A stretch of DNA of 64,000 nt from Bacteroidales bacterium KA00344. GTDB lineage: Bacteria; Bacteroidota; Bacteroidia; Bacteroidales; Bacteroidaceae. The number at the start of each line of letters is the position of its first letter. Position 1 is the first letter of the stretch. The stretch is from contig KQ959482.1 in the NCBI GenBank assembly GCA_001552765.1, forward strand, positions 73,314 through 137,313, in the 5' to 3' direction. The position numbers and the translations under genes are program-made. Shown one piece after another: positions 1 to 8,196 of the stretch. Under the pieces are notes generated by a model that was given only the letters and a program-made list of their open reading frames with translations, did no database searches and was not told where the DNA came from.

Positions 1-120
1 ACCGGCAGGACTGGTCAGACTACTCCGATCTGTTTTCCAAATCCGCTCAATCCATTGCTCCCTTCCCCTTATAATTTGCACTATTCGTTCGATTCATAGT
101 TATAGATAATTATGGTATTC

Positions 121-510
121 TTTCTTTACAAACACCCCTGTATATTTCGCTTATTTCAAAACAACTTTACTTTCGTCCTGAAATTCGTAAAATTAGCGCA
201 ATTCGTAGTCTGTTGATTATCAACGCTTTCTGAAAAAATGCCTTTCTGCCTATAATTTTGTTGGCTGCGGTTAGCTATCTAATGGCAGTACGAGAAGGCC
301 TTAACCGCAATGCGATTGGGCTTCTTCGGCGTTACGGTTAGGGCTTAATCGCACTGCGATTAAGGCTCCGTCATGATATGGCGGAGTATGGAGTCTGATA
401 AACGGCCTGTTTTTTCATTCTGCGAAAAAGGAATGAGGGCAAAAACATAGCCCTTTTTGCGCTGGTTGCTTCAAAAATAATCGCCGAAAAATGGTAATTA
501 TATTTTACAT
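121..510 (+). repeat. 390-bp dispersed intergenic repeat, copy 1
   Basis: Three modules can be seen. Module A is AT-rich with an imperfect inverted repeat (TTTCGCTTATTTCAAAAC with a later AAATTCG/AAAATTAGCG). Module B is a run of GC-richer palindromic units, the best being TTAATCGCACTGCGATTAA at 345-363, a perfect 19-bp palindrome about its central C. Module C carries GGGCAAAAACATAGCCC followed by GCGCTGGTTGCTTC. The same order and length occur inverted at 7698-8087 (by eye about three quarters identical) and again at 32068-32460. Diverged copies lie at 16205-16470 and 53600-53900. There is no ORF and no convincing terminal inverted repeat. The rest of 1-763 shows no gene. Confidence 0.8.
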
Positions 511-763
511 AAATGGAATATGTAACTTGACCGAAACAAACTGTTTTCAGGGATAAACGCTATGCAAAAAACATCAGAGATAAGAGCGACTTTGAAAAGC
601 GAGAGCATAATGATGATACAAAATAAATACACAGACGGGTGAAAAACGGTTGTGTTTCCTTTGTGTATGTCAGCCTTTTTTACGAACTTTGCGATACTTG
701 TGTTCCAAATAGTTGGATGTATCTTCCAGATGGAATAAATCGATTACAAACTGTTATCTCAAT

Positions 764-1663
764 ATGAAGATTACCGCAGTCGTTGTGACTTATAACCGTC
801 TTAACCTTCTGAAACAGGTTATCGAAGCTCTTGAAAAGAATAAACCGTCTGACATTATCGTTGTCAATAACGATTCTACCGACGGCACTCGCGAATGGCT
901 TGACAGACAAACTCAGCTCAATGTTGTTCATCAGGAGAATGTGGGGGGCGCCGGAGGGTTTCATACCGGCATAAAAAAAGCCTATGAGGAAGGGGCCGAC
1001 TGGATATGGTGCATGGACGATGACGTAATACCCCATGCCGAATGTCTGAGCCATCTGCTCCACCATGTGGACAAGCCCGGTGTGGGCATCATGTCGCCAC
1101 GCCGAATGTTTGATGGAAAAGTGTTCACGCATGAGTTTCAGCGTTTCAATTTCAGCAATCCGCTGACCTCCATGCACGGCGGTAAACTCGCTGAAATGCA
1201 GATAGACAAGCCCACGCCCATTGTTGGATGCGACTTTGAGGGACCGTTAATATCACGACGAGTGGTGGAGCGTATCGGACTGCCTAACAAGGATTTATTC
1301 ATCTTTTACGATGATACCGACTATTGTCTGCGTGCCCATCTTGCCGGCTTCGACCTGCTTTATGTGCCCGATGCCTTGATGGACAAATACAAGTTTTTCA
1401 ACAATGACAGTTGGGCGACACGCAACCGGAAGAAAAAGTGGAAGCGTTATTATCAGGTGCGCAACAGCGCATACCTCAATCATCACTATGGCAAAAATTG
1501 GAGTGTGCGTTATCTGCGCGGTTTCATCGGTGTTTTGGGCTATTACATTCCTGCGTTGCTCACCATGCCTTTCAGTAACGCATGGCAAATGCGCGACATC
1601 AAAATGCTGTGGAATGCCTATATGGACGGGGTGAATGAACGGTTGGGAAGGTATGAGCAATAA
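764..1663 (+). CDS. Family 2 glycosyltransferase (GlfT2/rhamnosyl-like)
   Basis: A 299-residue cytoplasmic GT-A enzyme that should transfer a sugar from a nucleotide donor to a surface glycan. It opens with MKITAVVVTYNR, the usual GT2 first strand. It has the nucleotide-binding stretch DIIVVNNDSTDGT, a metal-binding DDD in WCMDDDVIP near residue 86, and a late FIFYDDTDYCLR motif typical of the galactofuranosyl/rhamnosyl GT2 subgroup. An upstream in-frame ATG at 713 would add 17 polar residues before the conserved first strand, so I chose 764. It faces a LicD gene on the other strand and an aminotransferase/cytidylyltransferase pair, suggesting a decorated LPS or capsule. Donor and acceptor are not predictable. 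Confidence 0.85.
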   Translation: MKITAVVVTYNRLNLLKQVIEALEKNKPSDIIVVNNDSTDGTREWLDRQTQLNVVHQENVGGAGGFHTGIKKAYEEGADWIWCMDDDVIPHAECLSHLLHHVDKPGVGIMSPRRMFDGKVFTHEFQRFNFSNPLTSMHGGKLAEMQIDKPTPIVGCDFEGPLISRRVVERIGLPNKDLFIFYDDTDYCLRAHLAGFDLLYVPDALMDKYKFFNNDSWATRNRKKKWKRYYQVRNSAYLNHHYGKNWSVRYLRGFIGVLGYYIPALLTMPFSNAWQMRDIKMLWNAYMDGVNERLGRYEQ

Positions 1664-1791
1664 CCATCGGGAAACGCCCAAAATTGTTGTTTGGAGTTGC
1701 TGGGTATACTGCTTGATAATGTGATTTTTCGGACGACGTATCGCAAACTCAATATGCCATGCCCCAATTCCGGTCGCAGACGGGAAACGGC

Positions 1792-2721
1792 CTACTTCCT
1801 GATCTTTTTGAACAGGCGTTGAATCGACTGCCGTTTGAACGCTTTGAAAATGGCCGGAGCAGTTTCGCGATAGCTCCGTTCGGTGTCGAACACTACTTCT
1901 CCATGACAGGTTGCGGCGTGGATGGGGGTCATATAGTTGTCGCCATACTGCCTTCTCAGACAGTTGTCCGTGTCGCCCGGCACCGGCACTTTCATGTTTT
2001 CAAAATCCACCCACTTGGTGGTGTCGAACGCTTTGGCTTCATAATAGAACTGCGTTCCGGAAAACGACAACTCTGCCCAATACTTGCTACCCTCAACAGG
2101 TGTGCTTCGCAGACAGTCTTCAGAACGTTTGTAGAGCGTCTCCCAGCCGTATTTCCTGATGAGATATCTGCTTTTGAATTTCCTGAATATCTGCAGCCAC
2201 CTTCCCGAATACAGCACATTCAGATTGGCAGCCTTGAGGAGTTTCTGTATTTTCTTGGACTGTTTGGCAACCCGACGCGCCTGCTCGGCATCTTCGGGAA
2301 CACCGTCGAGTGGAAAAATATCGATGAAAATGCCTTGGTTGAACTTGCGATACGACTCGCTTGGGCGTATGGCGGTGGTGTTGCTGTTTCTCAGTTGCGC
2401 GTGTCCTCGGAAATAATCCACATCCGAATAGGCCGATTGGAAGAAACAAGGCGACTTGAAAGCCTTAGGCCCTATTTGCACAAGACGGTCGTAATCGGGG
2501 CGTGGCATACAAACGTCCAAGTCGTCATCCCAGGGGATATAGCCGTGATGGCGAACGGCTCCCAACATCGTGCCGCCGTCTACCCAACAGCGTAGGCCGT
2601 TGGTTTGGCAGACATCGAGCAGCTGTTGTAAGAGATCCATCTGTATGGCCCATATTTTCTTCATCTCAGCAGATACTGTATATCCGCTCCTTACTTCATC
2701 GTGTGAATTGAATTCTTGCAT
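1792..2721 (-). CDS. LicD family phosphotransferase
   Basis: A 309-residue LicD-type protein. The family moves a phospho-substituent (classically phosphocholine from CDP-choline) onto a surface glycan and has a nucleotidyltransferase-like fold. The hallmark is the N-terminal block CWVDGGTMLGAVRHHG followed by PWDDDLDVCMPR near residues 45-70, with the conserved Asp cluster that should bind metal. A second block, GIFIDIFPLDGVP, follows. The gene is divergent from the aminotransferase at 2830. A TAccTTTG -7 element at 2751-2758 lies about 30 bases upstream of the start. The CDP-activated donor is probably made by the cytidylyltransferase at 3920. Family certain, transferred group unknown. Confidence 0.88.
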   Translation of the reverse strand: MQEFNSHDEVRSGYTVSAEMKKIWAIQMDLLQQLLDVCQTNGLRCWVDGGTMLGAVRHHGYIPWDDDLDVCMPRPDYDRLVQIGPKAFKSPCFFQSAYSDVDYFRGHAQLRNSNTTAIRPSESYRKFNQGIFIDIFPLDGVPEDAEQARRVAKQSKKIQKLLKAANLNVLYSGRWLQIFRKFKSRYLIRKYGWETLYKRSEDCLRSTPVEGSKYWAELSFSGTQFYYEAKAFDTTKWVDFENMKVPVPGDTDNCLRRQYGDNYMTPIHAATCHGEVVFDTERSYRETAPAIFKAFKRQSIQRLFKKIRK

Positions 2722-2750
2722 GGTCTGCGGTTTGTATTGACTTTGTCGTG

Positions 2751-2758
2751 CAAAGGTA
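2751..2758 (-). promoter_or_regulatory. -7 element for the LicD gene
   Basis: Reads TACCTTTG on the minus strand, matching the Bacteroidota TAnnTTTG box. It would give a leader of about 25 bases. No clear TTTG was found at -33. Confidence 0.5.
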
Positions 2759-2810
2759 ACATTTTTTTAATGTGGATACATGATTAGGAATAAAAAGTTG
2801 TAACTTTGCG

Positions 2811-2818
2811 AATAATAA
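2811..2818 (+). promoter_or_regulatory. -7 element for the aminotransferase gene
   Basis: TAACTTTG, 11 bases before the chosen start ATG at 2830. It matches TAnnTTTG and implies a very short leader. The -33 region is weak. Confidence 0.5.
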
Positions 2819-2829
2819 ATAATTATATC

Positions 2830-3903
2830 ATGCTTAATTTCACAGTAGGGCCTGTTATGTGCAGTGATTCTGTCAGGACGATGGGGAGCGAACAAGTTCC
2901 CTATTTCCGTACAGCAGAGTTTTCTGAAACGATGAAGGAGAATGAGCAGCTCATGCTCAGCTTTGCGAAAGCTCCGCAAGGCTCCCGTGCCGTTTTCATT
3001 ACGGGGTCGGGCACAGCGTCGATGGAAGCGTCGGTGATGAATCTGTTTTCTCCTGACGATAAGGTGCTGGTGGTAAATGGTGGAAGTTTTGGGCAAAGGT
3101 TTGTACAGTTATGTGAGATTCATGATATCCCCTTTACCGAAATCAAGATGGAAATGGGCGAACAGCTTGTCCGAGAACAGCTTGCTCCCTATGAAAATCA
3201 GGGCTACACGGGGTTTCTTGTCAATCTCAACGAAACGTCTACCGGTGTGCTTTATGACATCCGTCTTATCAGTGATTTCTGTCGTCGCAACCGTATCTTT
3301 CTGCTTGTAGACTCTATCAGTTCGTTCCTTGCCGACCCTTTCGATATGGAAACGTTGGGCGTGGACGCAATGATAACGGGCTCTCAAAAGGCGTTGGCGT
3401 GTCCGCCGGGCATATCTGTCATTGTTCTGGCACCATCGGCCATCAGCCGAGCCAACCGGAGCAAGGCCAAAACGATGTATCTCAACATTAAGGACGCACT
3501 GAAAAACGGTGAGCGCGGGCAGACGCCCTTTACGCCGGCCGTTGCCATTCTGCGACAAATCAACGTCCGTCTCAAAGAGATTGAAGCGGCCGGAGGTGTG
3601 GAAAGCGAGAATAATCGCATCAAAACACAGGCCGAAGACTTCCGAAACAAAATCAGAAATCTGCCTTTCGAGATTGTCTCGAAATCACTTTCGAACGCCG
3701 TCACGCCGTTGCACCCGCTGCATGCGTCGGCTTATGACATCTTTCTCAAGCTCAAAGACGAATACGGAATCTGGATATGCCCCAACGGCGGAGACTTGGC
3801 CGAGAAGGTGTTCAGAGTGGGACATATCGGCCATCTCACCCCGGACGACAACACAACGCTCGTTAATGCTTTCAAAGACTTACAGAGAAGAGGACTGCTC
3901 TAA
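2830..3903 (+). CDS. Class V PLP-dependent aminotransferase
   Basis: A 357-residue fold-type I aminotransferase of the alanine-glyoxylate/serine-pyruvate/2-aminoethylphosphonate group. The start [15 protein letters not shown] matches the family's N-terminal substrate loop, so I prefer 2830 over the ATG at 2806. The glycine-rich cofactor loop is [11 protein letters not shown] near residue 60. The PLP aspartate lies in LLVDSISSF and the Schiff-base lysine in [12 protein letters not shown] near residue 190. The next gene starts 17 bases after the stop, so the pair is co-transcribed. With a CTP-transferase and a LicD protein beside it, it may make an amino alcohol or aminoalkyl-phosphonate that is CDP-activated and placed on a glycan; that role is inferred. 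Confidence 0.85.
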   Translation: MLNFTVGPVMCSDSVRTMGSEQVPYFRTAEFSETMKENEQLMLSFAKAPQGSRAVFITGSGTASMEASVMNLFSPDDKVLVVNGGSFGQRFVQLCEIHDIPFTEIKMEMGEQLVREQLAPYENQGYTGFLVNLNETSTGVLYDIRLISDFCRRNRIFLLVDSISSFLADPFDMETLGVDAMITGSQKALACPPGISVIVLAPSAISRANRSKAKTMYLNIKDALKNGERGQTPFTPAVAILRQINVRLKEIEAAGGVESENNRIKTQAEDFRNKIRNLPFEIVSKSLSNAVTPLHPLHASAYDIFLKLKDEYGIWICPNGGDLAEKVFRVGHIGHLTPDDNTTLVNAFKDLQRRGLL

Positions 3904-3919
3904 CCCATAAACGATACAC

Positions 3920-5269
3920 ATGATCAAGGTTGTTACATACGGAACATTCGATTTACTGCATTACGGACACATCAATCTGCTGAAACGTGCAAAGGCTTTG
4001 GGAGACTATCTCATCGTTGGAGTTACGGCCGATACATTCGATCGGGAGCGTGGAAAGCTCAATGTGCAGCAGTCGCTCATGGAACGTGTTGAGGCTGTCA
4101 GAGCCACCGGGCTCGCCGATAAGATTATTATCGAGGAGTATGAGGGTCAGAAAATAGATGATGTTAAGCGTTACGACATAGACATTTTCACGGTCGGATC
4201 CGATTGGAAAGGCAAGTTCGACTATCTCGAAGAATATTGCAAGGTGGTTTATCTTGAGCGAACGCAGGGAGTATCGAGTACCGAAATACGCAGCGAACAG
4301 CGGACCTTGAGGTTGGGATTGGTTGGGGTGTCGCCCATTTTGAACAAGGTTGAGAGGGAAAGCGCATTCGTTAATGGGATAGAAGTGAGCGGGGTGTATT
4401 CGGTGAACAGCCATTATCTGACCGAACAACTGAAGCAATATGCCAGCCAGACGCCCACTTTTGATGCGCTGTTTGATAAATGTGACGCTTTCTATATCAT
4501 TTCAGAGCCCGACAAACACTATCAACAAATCAAATTAGCCCTTGAGCATGGCAAACACGTGCTGTGCGAATCGCCCATTGTGATGGATGTGGAGCAATGG
4601 CAGGAACTTAGGGATATGGCAAAGGCCAACCATCTGGTGCTCATGGATTCTATCAAGACGGCATACTCTACAGCCTATTACCGACTCTGCCTGCTGGCCA
4701 AAAGCGGTATTATCGGCCGTATTGTTTCGATAGATGCCACGTGTACAAGCCTGTTCAATTTTGAGAATATGCAAATGCTGAAAAAGGAATCTCCCGAATG
4801 GAACAGCATTTGTGCATGGGGGCCGACGGCCATGCTGCCCATCTATCAACTCTTGGGATGCAACTATTCATCAAAGACTATAGCCACAAATCTGATGCCC
4901 AACGCGGAGAAAGACTTCGATCTTTTCACCCGAATATCCTATATTTACCCCCATGCGGTGGCCTCGCTCAAAGTGGGAAGAGGGGTGAAATCGGAAGGCG
5001 AACTTGTGATTTCGGGTACCAAAGGCTATATCTACGTACCTGCTCCCTGGTGGAAGACCGACTATTTTGAGGTGAGATATGAGAATCCATCCAACAACAA
5101 GCAGTATTTCTACCAGTTGGATGGGGAGGGCATACGCTATGAATTGCTATCGTTCCAGAAGTCCATACTCACGAAAAAAGACTTTTCTTATGTTTCCGAA
5201 GAAGTGTCAAAGGCAATCGTCAAAACCATTTCCGATTTCAATCAACGTAAGGATACGGTTATCATATAG
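3920..5269 (+). CDS. Cytidylyltransferase fused to a Gfo/Idh/MocA-like oxidoreductase domain
   Basis: 449 residues in two domains. Residues 1-130 are a TagD/glycerol-3-phosphate-type cytidylyltransferase with the HxGH signature in GTFDLLHYGHINLLKRA and a terminal RTQGVSSTEIR, which in the family binds CTP and the substrate phosphate. Residues about 133-449 resemble a Gfo/Idh/MocA oxidoreductase, but its Rossmann loop (GLVGVSPI) lacks the last glycine. The family's EKP motif reads ESP in HGKHVLCESPI, so the usual catalytic Lys is absent. The second domain may be catalytically altered or a binding module. It should supply the CDP-linked donor for LicD. It ends 6 bases from the convergent HhH gene. 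Confidence 0.85.
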   Translation: MIKVVTYGTFDLLHYGHINLLKRAKALGDYLIVGVTADTFDRERGKLNVQQSLMERVEAVRATGLADKIIIEEYEGQKIDDVKRYDIDIFTVGSDWKGKFDYLEEYCKVVYLERTQGVSSTEIRSEQRTLRLGLVGVSPILNKVERESAFVNGIEVSGVYSVNSHYLTEQLKQYASQTPTFDALFDKCDAFYIISEPDKHYQQIKLALEHGKHVLCESPIVMDVEQWQELRDMAKANHLVLMDSIKTAYSTAYYRLCLLAKSGIIGRIVSIDATCTSLFNFENMQMLKKESPEWNSICAWGPTAMLPIYQLLGCNYSSKTIATNLMPNAEKDFDLFTRISYIYPHAVASLKVGRGVKSEGELVISGTKGYIYVPAPWWKTDYFEVRYENPSNNKQYFYQLDGEGIRYELLSFQKSILTKKDFSYVSEEVSKAIVKTISDFNQRKDTVII

Positions 5270-5275
5270 TCTTTG

Positions 5276-7273
5276 TCACAACTTCAGACGCACCTGAAGC
5301 TCCATATCGGTCATGCTGTTGCCATTGATTTTTTGCAGACCCGTACCGATGGTCTGCCTGTCAAAATAGACCGTTGTGCCTATTTTGGCCATTATCATCA
5401 CTCTTTCTCCTATATCTGCACGCATGTTGAGCGCGCAGCGCATGCCCTCACCGAAGAATGAGGGAAACGAAAAGTTGTAGAGCAATCCCTTTTCGTACAC
5501 ATATATCCGAGCGTTGTAGTCGTCGGTATTGAAGTAGCCCATTGTGGCATAAAGCTTCAGCCAACGATGGTTATAGCCCACGTGCTCGCTCAGCATATAT
5601 CCCGCGCTCCGGTTGTTGAAGTCGCAGAGCGAGAATTCGGCTTGCGTTTGCGATGTCCACCTACCCGTATGATAGGCAGCTGCCAGCCTGCCCCGATGCT
5701 CGTTCTTATAGATCAGGGCCGACTTGTTGGCATTGTCTTTTTGGCGCATTTTCAGCCGATAGCGTGCCAATAAATCCCAATCACCGCGATGATAGGTTAT
5801 CTGTACGAAGTTGTCGAAACTGTGCGACGATAGTTGGGCTTGATATTTGGCCCATGGAAAATAGGCTATATCCGTGTAGAAATTAACGTTCAATCCTCGT
5901 TTGAGTGTCCAGTTGCCGCCAATATACACGCCACTCTCATTGTTTACCGACCCTCCTTCCGCAAAACTTCGGCCATAGATTGCCGTGTATTGGTATGGGT
6001 AATAGCGTTGAAGAGTCATCAGTGAGAAATTGGATGTCAGCCGATAGCTGATGTTGTTGATGGTAGCCACTGCGCCACAGTCGCCGGTTGCCGTTTCGCC
6101 TGCTATGGTCAGGCGATTGGAGATGTAGCCATAGTCTACGCTGACATTCCAAAACCGTCTGCCCACAGGATACCAAGCCCTGTAGCGTTGTTTCGTGTTG
6201 GGACGAAGTTCGCGGTCGAAAGTGGTGAAAAGGCCGGTCACCCCAACATGAAAACCATTCCTGAAATAGTTCAGATTACCTCCCACGAGCGTCTGCGAGG
6301 TGTTTCTGCGCCGTTGCATTTCGCTTTCGGTGCGGTGGTATCCGGACTTCAACAACGTAGCCACCGTAGACGAATTTCTATTCAGCGTAGCATCCACTTT
6401 GCGCCACGAAGCAAAGGCCGTGAGGTCGAGGCCCTTTGCCAGCTCTACGGTAGCTGCTCCGCCCTGCAGATAATTGGCTTCCAACCTACTGCTGTGGGCA
6501 AAGATATTGTTGCCCGAACGGCCCAACATGTATAGTGTGTTGATTTTGCCGAGTCCGAAGGAATTGTTCAACACCAGTCCCATGCCGAAACGCAGTCGGT
6601 ATCGGCCCAACGCCAGCGCCTTGATGCGCCCCACGTTTTTCAACACCACGTAGAACGAATAGAAATCGTATCCCGCTGCATTGCGACCGGCAAAGAATGG
6701 CTCTCCGGCATCCTGCGAAGCCACCACGCCCGCCTTGATGTGCTGCCCCGATGAGAAATCATAGCGTAACCAGTGTTTGTATTTGTACCCCAGATAGCCC
6801 TGTTCGTCCCCTTTTCTGTCATAGAAAGGTATTTTCAGCGTTCCCACAAGCCTATGTTTGCCGTATTTGAAAATGTTTTTCAGCGATGGCAATGTGTCTC
6901 TCGATGCCTCCGGCCGTATCTCCACAAACTGCATCAGCATATCTGCTTCGTGGCGTTCGAGCGATGGAATCATGCGCAACTCGATGGGAGTTTCTATTCT
7001 CCGTGCCTTGTCGCGATATTCGATAATGTCCATAATCTGTTGTGTAGACAGGAAAGGCAGTTGCTCCAAATCCTCTCTTGTGCAACGGTTGAGGTCCAGT
7101 TTGTTGGCAGCCAACTCGCTCAGCACCTCGTAAGTCTGCTCCCAATCCTCCGATTCCACGTCTTCCGTTTGCGCCGTATGGTTGAAATAGTCTTCCCACG
7201 AAGGCTTCGATTGTGAAAGAACAGCTATAGACCATAGGAGCAACAACTGCGAAAGCACTATTTTTTTCATCAT
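5276..7273 (-). CDS. Helix-hairpin-helix outer-membrane barrel protein
   Basis: 665 residues with a signal peptide (MKKIVLSQLLLLWSIAVLS). ComEA-like HhH repeats follow at about residues 55-115 (LDLNRCTREDLEQLPFL, then IETPIELRMIPSLERHEADML). The long C-terminal part is rich in alternating aromatic/polar strands and ends in MELQVRLKL, as expected of an outer-membrane beta-barrel. This architecture recurs across Bacteroidota without an established function. The HhH segment might bind DNA, or may simply be a periplasmic plug. The start is one of two adjacent ATGs (7273 or 7270). A promoter and a palindrome lie about 120-170 bases upstream. Confidence 0.75.
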   Translation of the reverse strand: MMKKIVLSQLLLLWSIAVLSQSKPSWEDYFNHTAQTEDVESEDWEQTYEVLSELAANKLDLNRCTREDLEQLPFLSTQQIMDIIEYRDKARRIETPIELRMIPSLERHEADMLMQFVEIRPEASRDTLPSLKNIFKYGKHRLVGTLKIPFYDRKGDEQGYLGYKYKHWLRYDFSSGQHIKAGVVASQDAGEPFFAGRNAAGYDFYSFYVVLKNVGRIKALALGRYRLRFGMGLVLNNSFGLGKINTLYMLGRSGNNIFAHSSRLEANYLQGGAATVELAKGLDLTAFASWRKVDATLNRNSSTVATLLKSGYHRTESEMQRRRNTSQTLVGGNLNYFRNGFHVGVTGLFTTFDRELRPNTKQRYRAWYPVGRRFWNVSVDYGYISNRLTIAGETATGDCGAVATINNISYRLTSNFSLMTLQRYYPYQYTAIYGRSFAEGGSVNNESGVYIGGNWTLKRGLNVNFYTDIAYFPWAKYQAQLSSHSFDNFVQITYHRGDWDLLARYRLKMRQKDNANKSALIYKNEHRGRLAAAYHTGRWTSQTQAEFSLCDFNNRSAGYMLSEHVGYNHRWLKLYATMGYFNTDDYNARIYVYEKGLLYNFSFPSFFGEGMRCALNMRADIGERVMIMAKIGTTVYFDRQTIGTGLQKINGNSMTDMELQVRLKL

Positions 7274-7390
7274 ACGGTTTTAATGTTTATGATTGAGAAC
7301 CCCACTGATCATCTGTTATCAATCTTCGCAAACCGATGAAAAAACATACATAGCGGGTTGGAACAAACATAAAGATAATCTGTAGTAGTT

Positions 7391-7406
7391 GATGATTCGA
7401 ATCATC
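7391..7406. promoter_or_regulatory. 16-bp perfect palindrome next to promoter (operator candidate)
   Basis: GATGATTCGAATCATC is identical to its own reverse complement. It begins 6 bases downstream of the -7 box at 7413-7420 and so covers the expected transcription start for the HhH gene. This is a typical placement for a repressor site. No cognate regulator is seen nearby. Confidence 0.4.
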
Positions 7407-7412
7407 GATTCT

Positions 7413-7444
7413 CAAAGATAATGAAATGATATAAGATGTCCAAA
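7413..7444 (-). promoter_or_regulatory. Promoter for the HhH protein gene
   Basis: On the minus strand TTTG (7444-7441), a 20-base spacer, then TATCTTTG (7420-7413). Both elements match the Bacteroidota primary sigma consensus. The leader to the ATG at 7273 would be about 135 bases. Confidence 0.65.
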
Positions 7445-7697
7445 ATTTTGAAACGCTATCTGATGACATCGGTCTATATTCTTCAAAACAACTCCCTATA
7501 TCCTTTAAAACATCTCCCTGTATTCTAAAAAAAATGCTTACAAACCGGCGAAAAGATGCCTATCGAAAATGAACGAAATAGGAGATACCCGATTTTGGCT
7601 AAGCTATGGAAATGCTACCCGGAAGTGGTCGAGCTTATTTCAGGGATGTTTATCGTTCACTGCAACGCTAAATCTACTCCCATTATACCTTAGAAAT

Positions 7698-8087
7698 ATG
7701 TAAAATATAATTACCGTTTTTCGGCGATTATTTTCGAAGCAACCAGCGCGAAAAGGGCTATGTTTTTTCCCTTATTTCTTTTTCGCAGAATGAAAAAACA
7801 GGCCATAGATTAGGTTTTGTACTCCTCCATATCATGGCGGAACCTTAATCGCGGTACGACTAAGCCCTAATCGCAGTGCGACTAAGGCTCATCGGCACTG
7901 CGGTTAGGCCTTTCTCGCACTGCCATTCGATATCTAACGGCAATCGTTGATATTGGGGACACAACGGCATGTTTACAGAATCCGCTGATTATCAAAAGAC
8001 TACGAATTTCGCTAATTTTGCGATTTTCAGAACGAGCGTAAAGTTGTTTTGAAATAAGCGAAATTTAAAGGGGTGTTTGTAAAGAAA
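7698..8087 (-). repeat. 390-bp dispersed intergenic repeat, copy 2 (inverted)
   Basis: Read on the minus strand this has the module order and length of copy 1 at 121-510, beginning TTTCTTTACAAACACCCCT and ending AATTATATTTTACAT. The palindromic B module has several GCCTTAGTCGCACTGCGATTA-type units. Together with copy 1 it brackets the five genes between 764 and 7273. It accounts for most of the gene-free stretch 7274-8196; the remainder (7445-7697) shows no recognisable feature. Confidence 0.8.
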
Positions 8088-8091
8088 AAAC

Positions 8092-8130
8092 ATGGGTCCC
8101 CAATAATCCTATAGCTTATTGGGGACCCAT
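8092..8130 (-). terminator. Hairpin terminator of the miaB-to-glycosyltransferase run
   Basis: Perfect 15-bp inverted repeat (ATGGGTCCCCAATAA / TTATTGGGGACCCAT) with a 9-base loop, 66 bases past the stop of the glycosyltransferase at 8197. No long U tract, as is common in this phylum. An A-rich run precedes it on the plus strand, giving U residues on the minus transcript. Confidence 0.75.
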
Positions 8131-8196
8131 CATTGAGGATGATATTTTGGGAAAGTACAATAAGAATGCTGTGTTTTACGGCGAGTATCATAGCCC

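Noticed and set aside
1759-2595. 278-codon plus-strand ORF
   Set aside because: It lies wholly opposite the LicD gene, whose conserved motifs are unmistakable; its own translation shows no family motif.
121-8087. Composite transposon
   Set aside because: The flanking repeats have no transposase, no terminal inverted repeats and no visible target duplication; other copies occur singly between unrelated genes.
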